Positions 35,531 through 47,920 of a stretch of DNA of 64,000 bases are shown in pieces. Under the pieces are notes generated by a model that did not search any database, was not told the DNA's origin, and was given only the letters and a program-made list of their open reading frames with translations. A program made the position numbers and the translations under genes. Origin of the DNA: Pachyseris speciosa (lineage: Eukaryota; Cnidaria; Anthozoa; Scleractinia; Pachyseridae); NCBI GenBank assembly GCA_016490735.1, contig JAEMWC010000968.1, positions 42,501 through 106,500 on the forward strand, read 5' to 3'. Position 1 is the stretch's first letter. Every line of letters starts with the position of its first letter.

Positions 35531-37116
35531 CTTTATGTTAAACTGAACTCTATGAGGTGTCACTCAGAGGCACACTGTACATGTACATGTACATAAAATA
35601 GAAGTCACCAGGGCCCTATCAGACACAATTAACCAAGTGCTATTCCACTGGAGGTTTCAACAAGCTAATGTTTTCTTTATGATATACATGTACATGTAAT
35701 GTTATGATGTTTAATTTTTCATCCTTAAGGAAAGGAAAAACCTTGGTTTAAAGAAAACAAAATATTTTAGGATGTCAACAGGCTGCAGTTGACTGAAAGA
35801 TGATCACAGAGTTGCCACTCATCAGGATAAAATTATACTGATGGCTTTTCCCAGACCATAAATAGATGACCACCCAAGACAAATTCCTTTGGCAATGAAG
35901 TTGGTGTCCTTGATACTCTGATGTGCTATTTTTCTTTCTGTAAAAGAAAAAAAAAGACTTTAAATGAACTAAACTGATTGAAGGAACAAAGAAAATGCTA
36001 GCATTTGATTTGCATGATACAACACATAATACAATTATGTATCTATGCATATAGATATACAAGTACATGTATTCCTTAATGTTGAAAACATCACTTATGT
36101 GCATTAGCCTCCTTTGCAGCCGTTGTTTGGGTCTGTCCTTAATCCCTCCCCACTAATGTCTGGTGAACTAAGCTGGAAATTCCATTCCCATTGTGTCTAA
36201 GTATTCAAACTGGAGGGAGAAGAGAACTGACAAAAATGGCTGCAAAGGAGGCTACAGGAACTTACATGTAGCCACCAAAATTTAACAGCCATAATGTGAT
36301 TAGTAAGTTTCCAGGAAGGGAATGTCCAGCTCCGTTCAGCAGATGTTGGTGGGGAGGGAGAATACGACCAACATGTAAGTAACAGCTGCATAGGAGGCTA
36401 TTACAGTGTACTGTATGTACATCAATTATTGGTCAACACTGGATAGACCATCAATAAGGAAAGATTCGGTGGGTCAACCGTACACAAAGATTTATTATTT
36501 TAAAGACTTGGTTTGCCAGGACTAGGGACTGTTATTGGCTGTGAAAAGCTTCTGTAACTTACATGCATTGTAATATCATACATTATGCCTTCAAGGAAAA
36601 GCATGGACAATAAGACTTCACTGTGGAGGCTATTTCATGCTTACTATAGGCTTAACTTATTACAGTTTGCATAAAGGCAAAAAAATTGGGTAGTGTTAAT
36701 ATGGTGGCAATGACAAGTACATGTACCTTACTCTGTTACAGTAGCATGTATAAGGTGTGAAAAGGAAATTACTATTAGGGGGTAAACTTCAAAGGACTCT
36801 ATGTAGCACATAATTATGTACATGTTTGATACCAGATTGGCTAGAAGAAAAAATTGCTTGTACTGCAGGTCACATTAATTTGTCTTTATAGGAGAGATGA
36901 ATGTTTTTTTTTTTTTGGAGCAGGCAATTTGAACAGTTTCAATTAAGTTTTTTTTCCATATTTCTTACACATTGTTACAAGATAAATATGTATTAAAATA
37001 CAAAAGATAAATAAATAACAAAAGAATGAGAAACATAATGGCGAGGATGTCCAAAGAGAAACCTTTGGGGCTTATACGAGCTACAGTAAGAGCTCCTAAA
37101 AAATTACAACTTGGAA
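35531..37116. other. Interior of the CACTA-like element, no gene
   Basis: AT-rich, with scattered tacatgtacatgta palindromes (35577-35591, 35685, 36717). No supported ORF. Confidence 0.4.
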
Positions 37117-37131
37117 ATCATGATTTTTAGG

Positions 37132-37509
37132 GATACTTCACAAATTAATGTGATCAAGTAAGCTGAAGCCACTCTAAGGGCACTAAGGCCACAAGGTAGC
37201 AGGCATTACCCCTTAAATCTGGGGTAAGGTGAAATGCCCGCTACCTTGTGGCCTTAGTGCCCTAAGAGCAGGGTTGGCACAGTGGTGAGAGCACTCGCTT
37301 TCCACCAATGTGTCCCGGGTTTGATTCCCGGACTCGGTGTCATATGTGGGCTGAGTTTGTTGGTTCTCTACTCTGCTCCGAGAGGTTTTTCTCCGGGTAC
37401 TCCGGTTTTCCCCTCTCCTCAAAAACCAATATTTGATTTGATTTTATTTTATTTGAGATTTGTAATTAGTAGGCGAAGAGCCACCTCGTGAAAGTACTAC
37501 TAATAAATC

Positions 37510-37571
<62 letters not shown>

Positions 37572-37650
37572 GAGTGGCTTCAGCTTACTTGATCACATTA
37601 ATTTGTGAAGTATCCTTGTCACTCCAGCCACATCCCACAAGCTTTACTTA
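37132..37650. mobile_element. Foldback element containing a SINE, 15-bp target duplication
   Basis: ATCATGATTTTTAGG is directly repeated at 37117-37131 and 37651-37665. Perfect 45-bp inverted arms lie at 37131-37175 and 37571-37615; a second hairpin (37177-37204 with 37237-37264, 27 of 28 paired) stands between the left arm and the SINE. The unit therefore nests a hairpin and a SINE inside a larger hairpin. Confidence 0.8.
37266..37570 (+). mobile_element. tRNA-derived SINE with (TTA)n tail
   Basis: A box TTGGCACAGTGGTGAGAGC, B box GGTTTGATTCCCGGACTCGG, body with gttggttctctactctgctccgagag, tail of about 20 TTA repeats (37510-37570). Same family as 7912 and 51.1 kb. Confidence 0.88.
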
Positions 37651-37789
37651 ATCATGATTTTTAGGCAAACATGTAGCTTATTTAATTAATCAATACATTT
37701 AGGTTACCAAAGTGAGTAAAATAAGAAATACAACATGATAGTAATGCATGAAACCCCAAACAGAAACTTGAAAAAAAAATCCGAGTTCC

Positions 37790-37856
37790 AGAAAGAATTC
37801 GAACCCAAGACCCTCCGCGATCTTTTATGGATGCTCTAACCACTGAGCTACTGGAC
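37790..37856 (-). mobile_element. tRNA-like SINE head (or tRNA pseudogene)
   Basis: Minus strand: TCCAGTAGCTCAGTGGTTAGAGC (A box, D arm) and GGGTTCGAATTC (B box), with pairable TCCAG/CTGGA acceptor ends. The anticodon stem is weak and the loop unusable, so a functional tRNA is unlikely. Confidence 0.6.
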
Positions 37857-37865
37857 AGTCGATGG

Positions 37866-40800
37866 TGTGATTGAAAAGTTAAAAGACGTTCTCTGGTTAA
37901 AAGTTTTAAAAAACACTGAGCTTTCGATTGCCAGTCTGCAATCTTTAAAAAGTGAGGTGTAAAAAGCGAAGGTAAAAATATATATGTACAAAAAGGTGAG
38001 AAAATAACAAATGAATACAAATAAATACAAGAAATACAAAAGAAATACTTGTGTGAAAATAAAAATAATGCTAATAACATGGATAAGATTACAATAAAAT
38101 TGAGTATTGTCTTGGCAGCTGCTTAGAATTATTGTCTGCCTGGCTAGTAATTGCAGTGTGCCAGGATTCCAGCATTTTTCTTACGCGTGAATTGCCTCTG
38201 TCAATGACGTGTGCATTCTCAAAATCTATAGTGTGGCCTTCGAGCCACGCATGGCTGGCAACATTGCAACCACTTTTAACACACTACAAAATGCTACAAT
38301 GGCCAGGCTGAAAGATTCAAAGATTCAAATCTTGAGTGCCAGAGGATGATTACTGTCATGATCTCCCAAACAATACTGTTACATGTAGATGGTCTTGGTG
38401 TAGGTCTCTGGAAAACATGATCTACTTTTTTAAGTGTTACAAGCCATGATAGCAGGCCTAAAGACAGTCTTATAATTATTTTGTATGCTCAAGCATGTCA
38501 AAACTGTGTCTTAACCTTGTCATGACCAACCATCATTGCAGTTTGCGGGGATGACGCAAATATTAAGGGAGATTTTTTTCAAAGGATTGGTGTTTATATG
38601 CTGCAATGGCACATGCATATAATGGTTGGGCATAGGAGTTTTACACTTGTTCCATCAACATGAAGCCATCTTGAATGTTATTCGTTATTACGCACAACAA
38701 CTAGACAATCATACAGTCTGTAGGTATGAAAAACACCGCAGCAGTAATGAAATTTCAGAAATGCAGGAGAATACACTGTAATTACAGTATGGTCTTCATT
38801 GCACATTCTCATTACAAGCCATAAACTGAAGCTTGTTAAATGACTAATTATTGTAAAAGTTAAAAAAAGGCAAAAAGCAGTGAACATACCACCTTATGAT
38901 GCAAAAAAATAACTTTAAAAATTTTAGATAGTTCCACTTGCCTTTGATCTGCTCTCATACAGTGATGGTCTCACTGACAGTTGTACACTGTAATACTTGG
39001 GTGAGCTATCACTACAGTCTGTAAAAGGAGGCACGTGCCATACAATACTCAGTAGCTGTTTAGCACAACTATTGCAAAACAAAATTAAGACTCCAAGCAT
39101 TTCAAATACATGTACAATCAAGCAGGATAGAGATTTATGTTTTAACACCCCAAATACTTGCCTGGACACAAGCGCTGTACTATGGAAAATAAAAGCAGCC
39201 TTTGAAGGTCATTTGTACATGACACACAGTAAATAAAGCAAGCCAACTACAGTGTAATTTAATTGACATATTACTGTATACTGTGATTGGGACAAAAATA
39301 TATACAACTATAAATTAGCTTGTCTCTATTTCTTTTCTCATGGTAAAAAAAGTCAGGTCACTGATATGAAATCAAGCAGACTTTATTGCACGGCAGCTGT
39401 GGCCAGAATTAATTTTGTACCACACGATTTTTTTTTGTCGAGTTAGGGTTAACAGAATGAATAGTTGCGTTACCACAACAGTAGGCACTTCAATGAAGAT
39501 GTGAACACTCAAACTAAAAGACCCATCTTCAGCCTTGATGCATTACAGGACTGTACACGCCATGACCAATAATTCATGAATTTCGTGTGACATGAAATTC
39601 CTTAGACCTTTGAAGCCCTTGTTTTATCCCACAATTAATGGCAGCAAATATGTTTTCTGTTTATTCTTTTTCATTTTTCTTTTATTACTTTGGGAAAGTT
39701 TTGTATATCTATTTGTAAACTTTGGCCCATTTTAAGTCAGAAGAGTCAAGTGTGGCAATATGTTAATAGCCAATTCATACAGCATTGTTTTTTTTATCAA
39801 ATTTAAAGTACTTACACTGTACATGTACTGTAACAAGAAAATGAGGATTTATGTTGGGTGCTTTTTACCTTGAAGTTTCTGCCAATTCACTGAGGGCCAA
39901 CTTACTGCAATTTGGAAACTGATTTGATGATGAGTAAATTGTGTATATTTCTGGATAACTGTTTTCCTCATGTTTGATGTTTTTACTTCAAGGTCAGTTT
40001 GCATAATGGACTATGTGGCTTGGCTCCACTCTTCAGTGTAAATTCAATCCGACTTCTCATTGTGTCTCTTTATGAAATGCAATTTTCACGCCCCATTGGG
40101 CATTCTACAATTGTCTAAACTGAGTGATAATTTCTTTCTTGATGAGATCTCTGTGATGAGATATACACTGCTGTGTTGCGTTGTTTTGCTCCTGCAGCAG
40201 TATTCTTAAGTGTAGAGCTAAATGTTTCCTTCCTTTAACAACAGTGCAATTTCAAAACAAAAACACATGCCAACATTGGATCAAGGGAGAAAAATAGGCC
40301 TTTAAATTGGAAAGCTAATTTCAAAAGATGTCCACACAGTTCCATACATAATTAAATACAATCATTGCATTACTGTTGTGCTAACCCTGCTCCCGAAACA
40401 GAGTTTGGGTCTTACATTTGTAAGTGTATACGTAATTAGTTGATGGGACTTTGTGGAGTCTTGTCATCTAATTTAGAGACACTTGGAAAGCAAAATTTAT
40501 AATTGAGTTTAAGTACAAGTACATGAATTTATGATCACACCAAAAGCTCACTTTGCCACCAACTACAGGTAAATCAATGGCTCTAATCAAGTGTAAGCCA
40601 GTTGAGCACCTACACACCTGTAGTTTACCGCAATCTTAGCTACGATGCCTTACCTGCACATGCAGTAAGCTTAACCCTTGCTTATATTAAGAACAAACAC
40701 GCTAATGAATTAGCAAGATAGCATAATTTTATACAGCTGCACGTACTACGGTAGTTATGCAATGCTTTCGAGTGGTACATGTATACCGTGGAAAATACCA

Positions 40801-42139
40801 ATAGTCACTTGTATTTTCTTCGTATAGCAACCTATTTGAGTTACATACACCCAGCCAGTACTATATATTGGAAATATTACAGTCTAAAATGGCCAATATG
40901 CTTACCTCTGAAATCTACAGCAGACCAAGGCAGCCATCACTGAACATGGAGACCAAAAGCTTGAACCAACAACACTCGATTACCGTGGAAGAAGCTTGCC
41001 AACCGGTCGCATATACGTTGTAAAACTATTAAATTCCTTTATTCTAAGATCTTGAGGTAAAAAGCCATTCGAAGTGGGAGAAATTCCTCCCAAACTGTCT
41101 TCCACGAGTCGAAGTTTGAGTTGAAACGGGCGCCAAAACTACGAATTGCAAACGAATTGCCTACTGGGAATGAACTCGTTTGCCCATGCCCAAGTCTAAC
41201 CCAACTCCCTCGAGCTCCCTCTCGGTCAGAAGATAATAAAGAACAATAGTACGCAATTTCAAATCATTTACACACCTCTGGTGAAGAGCTAAGCCCTATG
41301 GTTTGTCTTTCAAACGACTCTTTGGTACTTTACTACCTTTTCTTTTTTCACACTTTGCCTCTCGGCCAAACGGCCAATGCTTATGGCGCCCGAAAGGGAA
41401 ATCAGCCCAGCTGCCCGGGAAACGCAAACTTGGCGAGGAAATAGTTTTGACGCCGTCCTTCTTTGCCGCGCGCACTGCTTGCCATTTAAGTTTGAAAATC
41501 GCACAGTGAATTTTCTTTCACATTGTATACAACAATGATTTCTGTTCATCCCTTTTCCTGCAAAAGCAACGCAGAAAAAACCAGTGCTAGTAATGAAATC
41601 CTACTCAAAGACGTTTCCGTTATTGTCTGTTAGGGGTAGTGTTTTTCTCTTACAAGTTTCACGTCGTATCCTCCTTGCGGAAACGAACAAGTATACGTTT
41701 TCTTTTCAAATAACAGAAACGTATTAGTTCACCTTATGAAATGTGTAAAGACCCTGGAGCAAAGTTGATTGCTATGAGTTAAGTTTTTGTTTCTTGTGAT
41801 CAATCGAGGCAATTTTTGAATACAGATCAAAATGAATGGCAAGTAAAGTTATTTGTGAAAATATGTTTGCTATAGAAGCTCAAGTAAACTAACGCAAATT
41901 TGGAGCATATGTCACAAGGAAAAGAGGAGTCCTATTTGACCGTATTTCCAGTCATAAATTCACCGTATAGTTGCAGCGCGAACCCATCCGGCTTATTGAT
42001 TTGAATTACCGTAGTGAAACTACTAACAAACGCTGTTGAATCCAAGACCAAAGCCGCACACTACCCTTTTGGAGTTATAATAACTCCAACAGTAGTAACT
42101 CAGTTAACTTAACTCCGCATCATGGGGGTTATGTCCTGC
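37866..42139. other. Interior of the CACTA-like element, no gene
   Basis: AT-rich, many short ORFs without family features. 40860-41600 is more GC-rich, but no domain was recognised on either strand. No transposase motif found by eye. Confidence 0.4.
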
Positions 42140-42505
42140 TTGTGTCAATTTACAGAGATTTTAAAATACTATACTTGTGTCGATTTACAGAGATTTTAGT
42201 GGATAAAATAACCATTGAGAATCTTTGTAAATGTCAAATTTACAAACATTCTTCAGAGATTTTGTTAAGTCTGTAAATTTTTCAGTTTTCCTTCCTATTT
42301 CAGCAGTTAAATTTCATAATCATTTCATAAACATTCTAAAGAGGAATATCACAAAAAGTGTATAAAATATCTATAAAAATGATTTTACAGATATTTTGTA
42401 TGCCATATGTAAAAGTAGGTTCGATTTGAACTCTCACAAAAAGTCTGTAAATTTAAGATTCACAGACATTTCATTAACTCTGTAAATGGTCCAGATTTTC
42501 CAGTG
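42140..42505. repeat. Right subterminal TTTACAG/TGTAAA motif array
   Basis: Mirror of the left array: tttacagagatttta at about 42150 and 42186, then ctgtaaat, tttacaaac and tttacagatattt up to the terminus. Confidence 0.75.
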
Positions 42506-42894
42506 TTATTTTGTGCCGAAAAATCCCGGTTAACGAGCCCTATAAATACAAACCTAAATAAAAATCCTCGTCTTCTGAAATCAACTCATCGCACAGCGGC
42601 GCCGTTAACAAGTTTCTCGCATCCCTAAAAGAAGCCATAGTGAAGGAAAACCTTTAACTTTTCGCGCACAGGACCACGTTCTAGCCCCATTCCCCCTCGC
42701 CATGCTTTGCCGTCCTAGGGTCCACTGCCAGGGTTGCTTAAGGTCCGTAAGGTTTAAGTGGTTAGTTGTCACATTAATTGAAAGTCACTCTTGTGATATA
42801 AATCTCTGGAAAATGACTTTTGACCCGTGACCTGTGACCCGTGACCTGTTACCCGTAACCTGTGACCTGCAAAATAAACCAGCCGGAATTTTCA

Positions 42895-43262
42895 AATGTT
42901 CAGGAAAGTTCCTTATAATACATTAGATGTCTAGATGCACAGTTTATGGAAGCACATTATTTTTATATTAAAAAAGCATGACATTTTTACAGATTGAAGT
43001 GTAATTATTACTGTATAGCCCCAGTTTTCGTTTTGAATTCCAGTTGCTCTTGTTGTGGCTCAGTTTTACACATATATTTTTTATGTGAATTAATGTATCC
43101 TCACCAGCAGATACTTCTGCACAGCATGCAAGTACTGTAATGTATTGGAGTACTGGTCAATGACCAACCAATGTAAGCAAAATGTATTCATCATGTTTAG
43201 ACCACAAAGCCCAAGACAGGGGGAGGGGGGGGGGGGTAGAAAAAAAAAGCCTGGGACCGAGA
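42895..43262. other. Noncoding upstream of the candidate gene
   Basis: Includes a G run at about 43218-43235. No gene. Confidence 0.4.
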
Positions 43263-43370
43263 AACGATGTTCTCACAACTTGCAAAGCGCTCATCTTGGT
43301 CAGCGGCGTATTTTGAGCGGGCGGTAAAATTGACGGCTGGCCTGTTTTCAGGTGTTTTCGAAAGTTAAAA
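43263..43370. promoter_or_regulatory. Shared upstream module, left copy
   Basis: A 26-bp block (aacgatgttctcacaacttg plus caaagc, 43263-43288) recurs in inverted orientation at 46807-46832; both are next to a G/C homopolymer and both lead after about 105 bp to gaaagttaa and an ATG. Possible promoter copied by inverted duplication, or the ends of a larger element. Confidence 0.45.
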
Positions 43371-43373
43371 AAG

Positions 43374-43943
43374 ATGGCGATCTCTGTAAAAACTGTGTGT
43401 CTGTTGGCCTTTTTGTTGGTGCTGTTATCGCGAAGTGAAGTTGAGAAAACGTTCAGAGATGACTCGTTCCCTAATGGCTCTCAAGCTTCCCGTCGAGGCA
43501 CAACTCACAACTCCCACAAACATCATTTACGAGTTGAACGCATAATCCGCGTAGCAAATTTGCTCGATAATCCGTTTATTCACGGAAACCCAAATATGTC
43601 AAGTTGTTTCCGATGTACCGTCGGATATCCGAGTTCTAGGATTCGGACGATAATCAGTGTAATTTATTTGCCGAAGGACCTCTTTCCGTTGCCAATAAAA
43701 TGCGGGTTCGATGGCTCCAAAACATCACGACAAACATCGCCTCTTCAACCGACCACGTGCAATTTCATTCAACACAATATCTACTGGGAACGTGTTCTTC
43801 TCGCCGAAACACGAAAAACTGCTTTTGCAAACTTTCCTGTATATCAGCGCGATGTTTTGGGTTGGGGAGATTTGAAGAAAAGAAGATTTAAAAAAAGGTG
43901 TTATTTCATTCGACCCACCAAAATTGCTACTTTCCATTTTTGA
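43374..43943 (+). CDS. Possible secreted protein, unrecognised
   Basis: ATG in a good context (aagATGgc). Residues 1-22 form a signal-peptide-like segment (MAISVKTVCLLAFLLVLLSR), followed by a polar, basic region with few cysteines, 189 codons to a TGA at 43941-43943. The same frame continues open after the TGA to 44087, with a Cys-containing stretch (CDPFSWECAVSPG and PICHLG). Another frame at 43700-43891 is also Cys-rich (KNCFCKLSC), so frameshifts are possible. Family not recognised; an unspliced first exon, a pseudogene, or a lineage-specific gene are all possible. Confidence 0.4.
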   Translation: MAISVKTVCLLAFLLVLLSRSEVEKTFRDDSFPNGSQASRRGTTHNSHKHHLRVERIIRVANLLDNPFIHGNPNMSSCFRCTVGYPSSRIRTIISVIYLPKDLFPLPIKCGFDGSKTSRQTSPLQPTTCNFIQHNIYWERVLLAETRKTAFANFPVYQRDVLGWGDLKKRRFKKRCYFIRPTKIATFHF

Positions 43944-44203
43944 ATTTGTCCTGTAGTCAACGTCGGCTGCGATCCTTTCAGCTGGGAATGTGCAGTGTCT
44001 CCTGGAACTGATTATAACATCAAATTCCGGAACAAGTATTTTACCAAGCCTATCTGTCATCTTGGTGACACTAACTCCAGCGATTGAAGCATACTCCTGC
44101 CAGCTATCTCGTGAACTGCGTATGTTCAGCTAGGACAGGGATAAACTAGAAATTGATTATTTGGTAGAAAACTTGAGAAAGAAGAGTGACCTGGGTTTCG
44201 ACC

Positions 44204-45172
44204 ATGAGGATCTCTTTTGGACCCTGCAAATTGAAATTCCAGGAATTCATTTGTATTATACAGGAATTCCACTACCACTATCAATCAACCTTCCCATTTG
44301 CTACAGCTGCTATTACAATGAACTGGATTAATAAACTTGACCTACTTGTAGACAAAGTCAAAGACATCCAACCAGCCCCTGTGACTAATAGAAGTGACCA
44401 CGGATCGGAATCATTTGTAAGGCCCTCCTTAGCGCCGACCGGAATTACATTCTGTAAAGAAAATTGCTACTCATCTTTAAAGTTTATCAGGTTGACATGT
44501 GAGAAACGTTTGGAGAACATGGAATTTCAGTTTCTTAACTTCATGACCGTCGGCTCTTTAAATGAACAGGAGATAAAGGAGCTTCACCAGTTAACTGTCA
44601 ACACAGAGCAACTGCAAGACAATCTTTGCTCTGTTGGAACCGGTCTCTGTTGCCACTTGGACATAGTGAGGTGTTTCAGGAAATGGTTAAACGAACAATG
44701 TGAAACTTTGCCGGAAAAAATCGAGTTCTTTGGTATTAAAACAGGTGAAAACTATGAGACGTTTGGTATCTATATCAGAATACCAAATAGAAAGCCCCCC
44801 GTCCAAAAAGAAGTTCACCCTTTGATGAGTATTACTACACTGGCAAGAACCATAGAGAATGGCTTTAACATAAAAGACTTTTACCTAACATTAAATGGGA
44901 GAATTCTGAGGGATCATTTGTCTGTCAAAGAGGAAAAAATCCTCCCTTTATCTATTATAGACACACAGTTGCATGTGCGCGGTGGCGCTAAACAGTGCTG
45001 CTTGGCTGGCTGTATCAATGATGCAGGCAGTTACCCCTTAACTGCATATAGGGGAAGTTATGAAGTCAAAGGACAGAGCCTTCAACCCGAATATATGTGT
45101 TTTGAACACTACAGTTGGGATAGAGACAATCACGTGAATTATGGGACGGGTGAAATAGCATATATTCCGTGA
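44204..45172 (+). CDS. Ubiquitin-like-domain protein with a C-terminal extension
   Basis: Open frame from the ATG at 44204 (a later ATG at 44318, MNWINK, is a plausible true start). Counting from 44186, residues about 195-267 align by eye with the ubiquitin fold: IYIRIPNRK, LNGRILRDHLSVKEE (matching the LIFAGKQLED...LSDYNI region) and the terminal HVRGG at 263-267. A Cys-rich 60-residue tail (CCLAG, ending YIP) follows the Gly-Gly. The N-terminal part has several Cys and charged helices and no family I recognise. A separate frame just upstream (44140-44315) also looks coding, so the 5' end may be spliced or frameshifted. Confidence 0.5.
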   Translation: MRISFGPCKLKFQEFICIIQEFHYHYQSTFPFATAAITMNWINKLDLLVDKVKDIQPAPVTNRSDHGSESFVRPSLAPTGITFCKENCYSSLKFIRLTCEKRLENMEFQFLNFMTVGSLNEQEIKELHQLTVNTEQLQDNLCSVGTGLCCHLDIVRCFRKWLNEQCETLPEKIEFFGIKTGENYETFGIYIRIPNRKPPVQKEVHPLMSITTLARTIENGFNIKDFYLTLNGRILRDHLSVKEEKILPLSIIDTQLHVRGGAKQCCLAGCINDAGSYPLTAYRGSYEVKGQSLQPEYMCFEHYSWDRDNHVNYGTGEIAYIP

Positions 45173-45365
45173 CTTCTACTAGTGATGTCCAGTCAACAAC
45201 CAGAAACAGAATTTTATTTGTTTTTCCTGCAGTCAAGGCCTCAAACATTTTGTGCGCAACAAGCTAACACTCAGTCATCAACCCTAAATGAACAGCATAT
45301 CCTCCCATAATGACATCTCATCATCTTGACATGGGCCATTTATACTCTTTATTGGTAACTAAACT

Positions 45366-45607
45366 CCCTCCCAGCTGGAAAATTGCAAACAGGTGATAGA
45401 ACAATCCAACTGTTATTTTCTCCTGTAAGAAATGAAAAACACAACATCAATGAGAGACAAATTTTACTCACTGAAACTAGCACTCTGTCTGTTAGACTGC
45501 TTGATCGTGACATTCAGTGGCATGAAGATGAAATTAATGGTGAAACATATGAGCAACTTGTGCATAACATACTACATGTGATGAAAAATGATGGTCCACT
45601 GCCATGA
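45366..45607 (+). CDS. Short ORF downstream of the ubiquitin-like ORF
   Basis: Same frame as the ubiquitin-like ORF, entered after an acceptor-like ctccctcccag at 45365-45375. Encodes about 74 codons (QLLFSPVRNEKHN, LDRDIQWHEDEINGETYEQL) with a normal-looking composition. It could be a last exon of that gene. Function unknown. Confidence 0.3.
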
Positions 45608-46806
45608 AACTATTTGATCATTCTTACATTGCTAAATTTGTTTTCGAACAAACACACGCGTTGACTGTATTGTTTTCTTGTAATGCTTTGAGGTTTTTGA
45701 GCCACAGTCAATTCATGTTAACTGCTCTAAACACAAAATATTGGTGTAAGGAAAGCCATGCGGTGTTGCTCAATACCAGTAAAAGATAATAATCGTGGAG
45801 CTCCGCTTTCAGGTTTGGCTAAATCTATATATTTATCTTTGTATTGATGTCTGTGGTGTGGCAAATAAATAAATAAATAAATAAATAAATAACAACAAAA
45901 ACTAGCCTGACCATAGAGTTTCCCTTAGCACCTTTCTGGCTAAAAAGACTAAAAGCCAAACAAAAGTTTGTTGGAAAGATTATTTTCGTTTTAAGGCTTT
46001 GTTTGAAAAATTCTGATGAGCACTCCATCACTTTTATGTAGGAATCCCACCTTAGGAGTGTAAATCTTTGTGAATGGCAGAGGGAGTATCAATGAAAATC
46101 CTCAAAGAAAAGAAATGCATTTGAAGTTGAAATTTTAAATTAAACAAAACAAAACAAACAAGCGAAAGAACTCTTCCTTAATTAAGAGAGTGGGATTGGT
46201 AGGCACACAATACAATTTTAAATGCCTCGCAGTATAACACTCAGTGAAAGCAGGTTTGCACAAAATTCTGTTTTCGCGAAAGTATTCGTTTTTATAGGCG
46301 GTAATAAATGCTGGCTGAAAAAACTACAATGTAAAACGTAGGTTTAGTTATCAAATAGCACAAACGAATGTCTCTGAGTATTTCTACTACAAATACCATA
46401 AACTGAACGCCCGATTGACATTTTACAAAGATAAAAAAATTAGTGGAACTTGAAAAATTGCGAGTTATAAAGCAGGGATAATTACTGTTTGCTCACCACC
46501 CGGTTTTACTACCAAGCCAATAAGCTTTCTAGTTCAAGAGGCTTTTTTAATGCGAAGAAATATACATTTACAAAATGTTCCCTTACCTTGATCTCGGAGA
46601 AACTACTGTGCGTTAAAAACGACGTCCGCGAAGAAGTAAATTTTCCAAATTGAAGGGCTTCGAAATAACAAAAATTCGTTGAGTGAACTAAAAAGAAGCT
46701 ACCGCATTTCCCTTGCATCGGCATGTTAACTTTCTTTTCCCACTTCGGGAATACAAACTCTGCTCGTGCGCAGTACACGAATTCGCTGACTGATACCTCC
46801 GTGATT
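45608..46806. other. No supported gene
   Basis: Holds an (AAAT)n run at 45866-45893. A minus-strand ORF near 46509-46725 follows the inverted upstream module but has no recognisable domain. Confidence 0.4.
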
Positions 46807-46832
46807 GCTTTGCAAGTTGTGAGAACATCGTT
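46728..46832. promoter_or_regulatory. Shared upstream module, right inverted copy
   Basis: Inverted counterpart of 43263-43370, with the 26-bp identical core at 46807-46832 and a C run at 46870-46888 corresponding to the G run at 43218. Confidence 0.45.
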
Positions 46833-46939
46833 TGGATTTCATTTAAGAGAATGTATGGGAAGTTGCTTCCCCCCCCCCCCCCCCCCCCTGGCCCAAGAGA
46901 AGTCTCACAAAGGACCTTCAACACGACAGTCAGAAGGTA

Positions 46940-47920
46940 ACCTGGGTTAAATTCACTGGTCCCGCCAGGGACCAGGATTGCATTTTGTAATAGGGAGGTG
47001 TATGTTTACTTTGCCCAGTATGCCCAATTTTTACCGTGATATTGAAGGTCAGCCAACGTCAGCTCATACACAGTACATTTACTGACAAAAATCATCAAAG
47101 TGGTTACATGCTCAACTGAGGGTCTAGTCAAGTTATGTATAGTTATATATAATTATATGAAAATTGCAAACAAAATTTGCAACTCTTAAAGCACATGCAC
47201 AGTGTCATTTCACTAAATCAGAGAAAGCAAAACCTTACTTTCATAAAACTGGGTTAAAGAATTTTTATTCATGGATAAATTAGGTGTCCTTCCCTAATTC
47301 TATTGAGAAAATAATACAGAACTAAATTTTGGTTCTTTAAACTGTTGTCAGGGCCTGACTACATGTATGTAGGAACTAACTTATCAGTGCCCAATATGCA
47401 CTTTGATTTTTCTTATTGTTGGACAGTAGTATAGCAAGCCGTTGGGGACTGGTGCCCTTGCCTTCCCTTGTCATGCAAGTTAAGCAACACAGATAACAAT
47501 TGGGGACAAGACATGAGTAAGAGGGTACCTTCAATATTTTAAGCTATAAAATTTTCTGTACAGTCACGTTCCACAGATTTGTAAAACGTATGTATATTAA
47601 GCTGATGGGGTGTTCAGACTATCGAACAGGTTCAACCAAAAAAAAGAACACCCTTTTGAAGATCAGAGAAACAATGAGAGTGAAGATTAGTGAGATGGTA
47701 AAGTGAGAAATACTTTGGCCTAGCATCAATATCACTGGTAAAATAGTTTATCAAGTGAAAGCTTTGCGAACAAAAAACTGATTCAAACTCTCACACAAAG
47801 GAGCATACAAAGAAAAAGTGTTTTATGAACATTCTCATTCTTTGAAAGGGTAACTGCTACAAGCAAAAATATTGAAAATTATAAATATATTTTATTTTTT
47901 CCAGAGGAAATAAAAACAAA
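46940..47920. other. Noncoding, unassigned
   Basis: AT-rich sequence upstream of the LINE fragment; no gene. Confidence 0.4.

Noticed and set aside
37790..37856. tRNA gene on the minus strand
   Set aside because: Acceptor pairing exists but the anticodon arm does not fold; listed as a SINE head.
43941..43943. Selenocysteine TGA
   Set aside because: No SECIS-like structure was identified and neighbouring frames also look broken.
46012..46040. Another hammerhead core (ctgatgagc)
   Set aside because: No GAAA partner or helices nearby.
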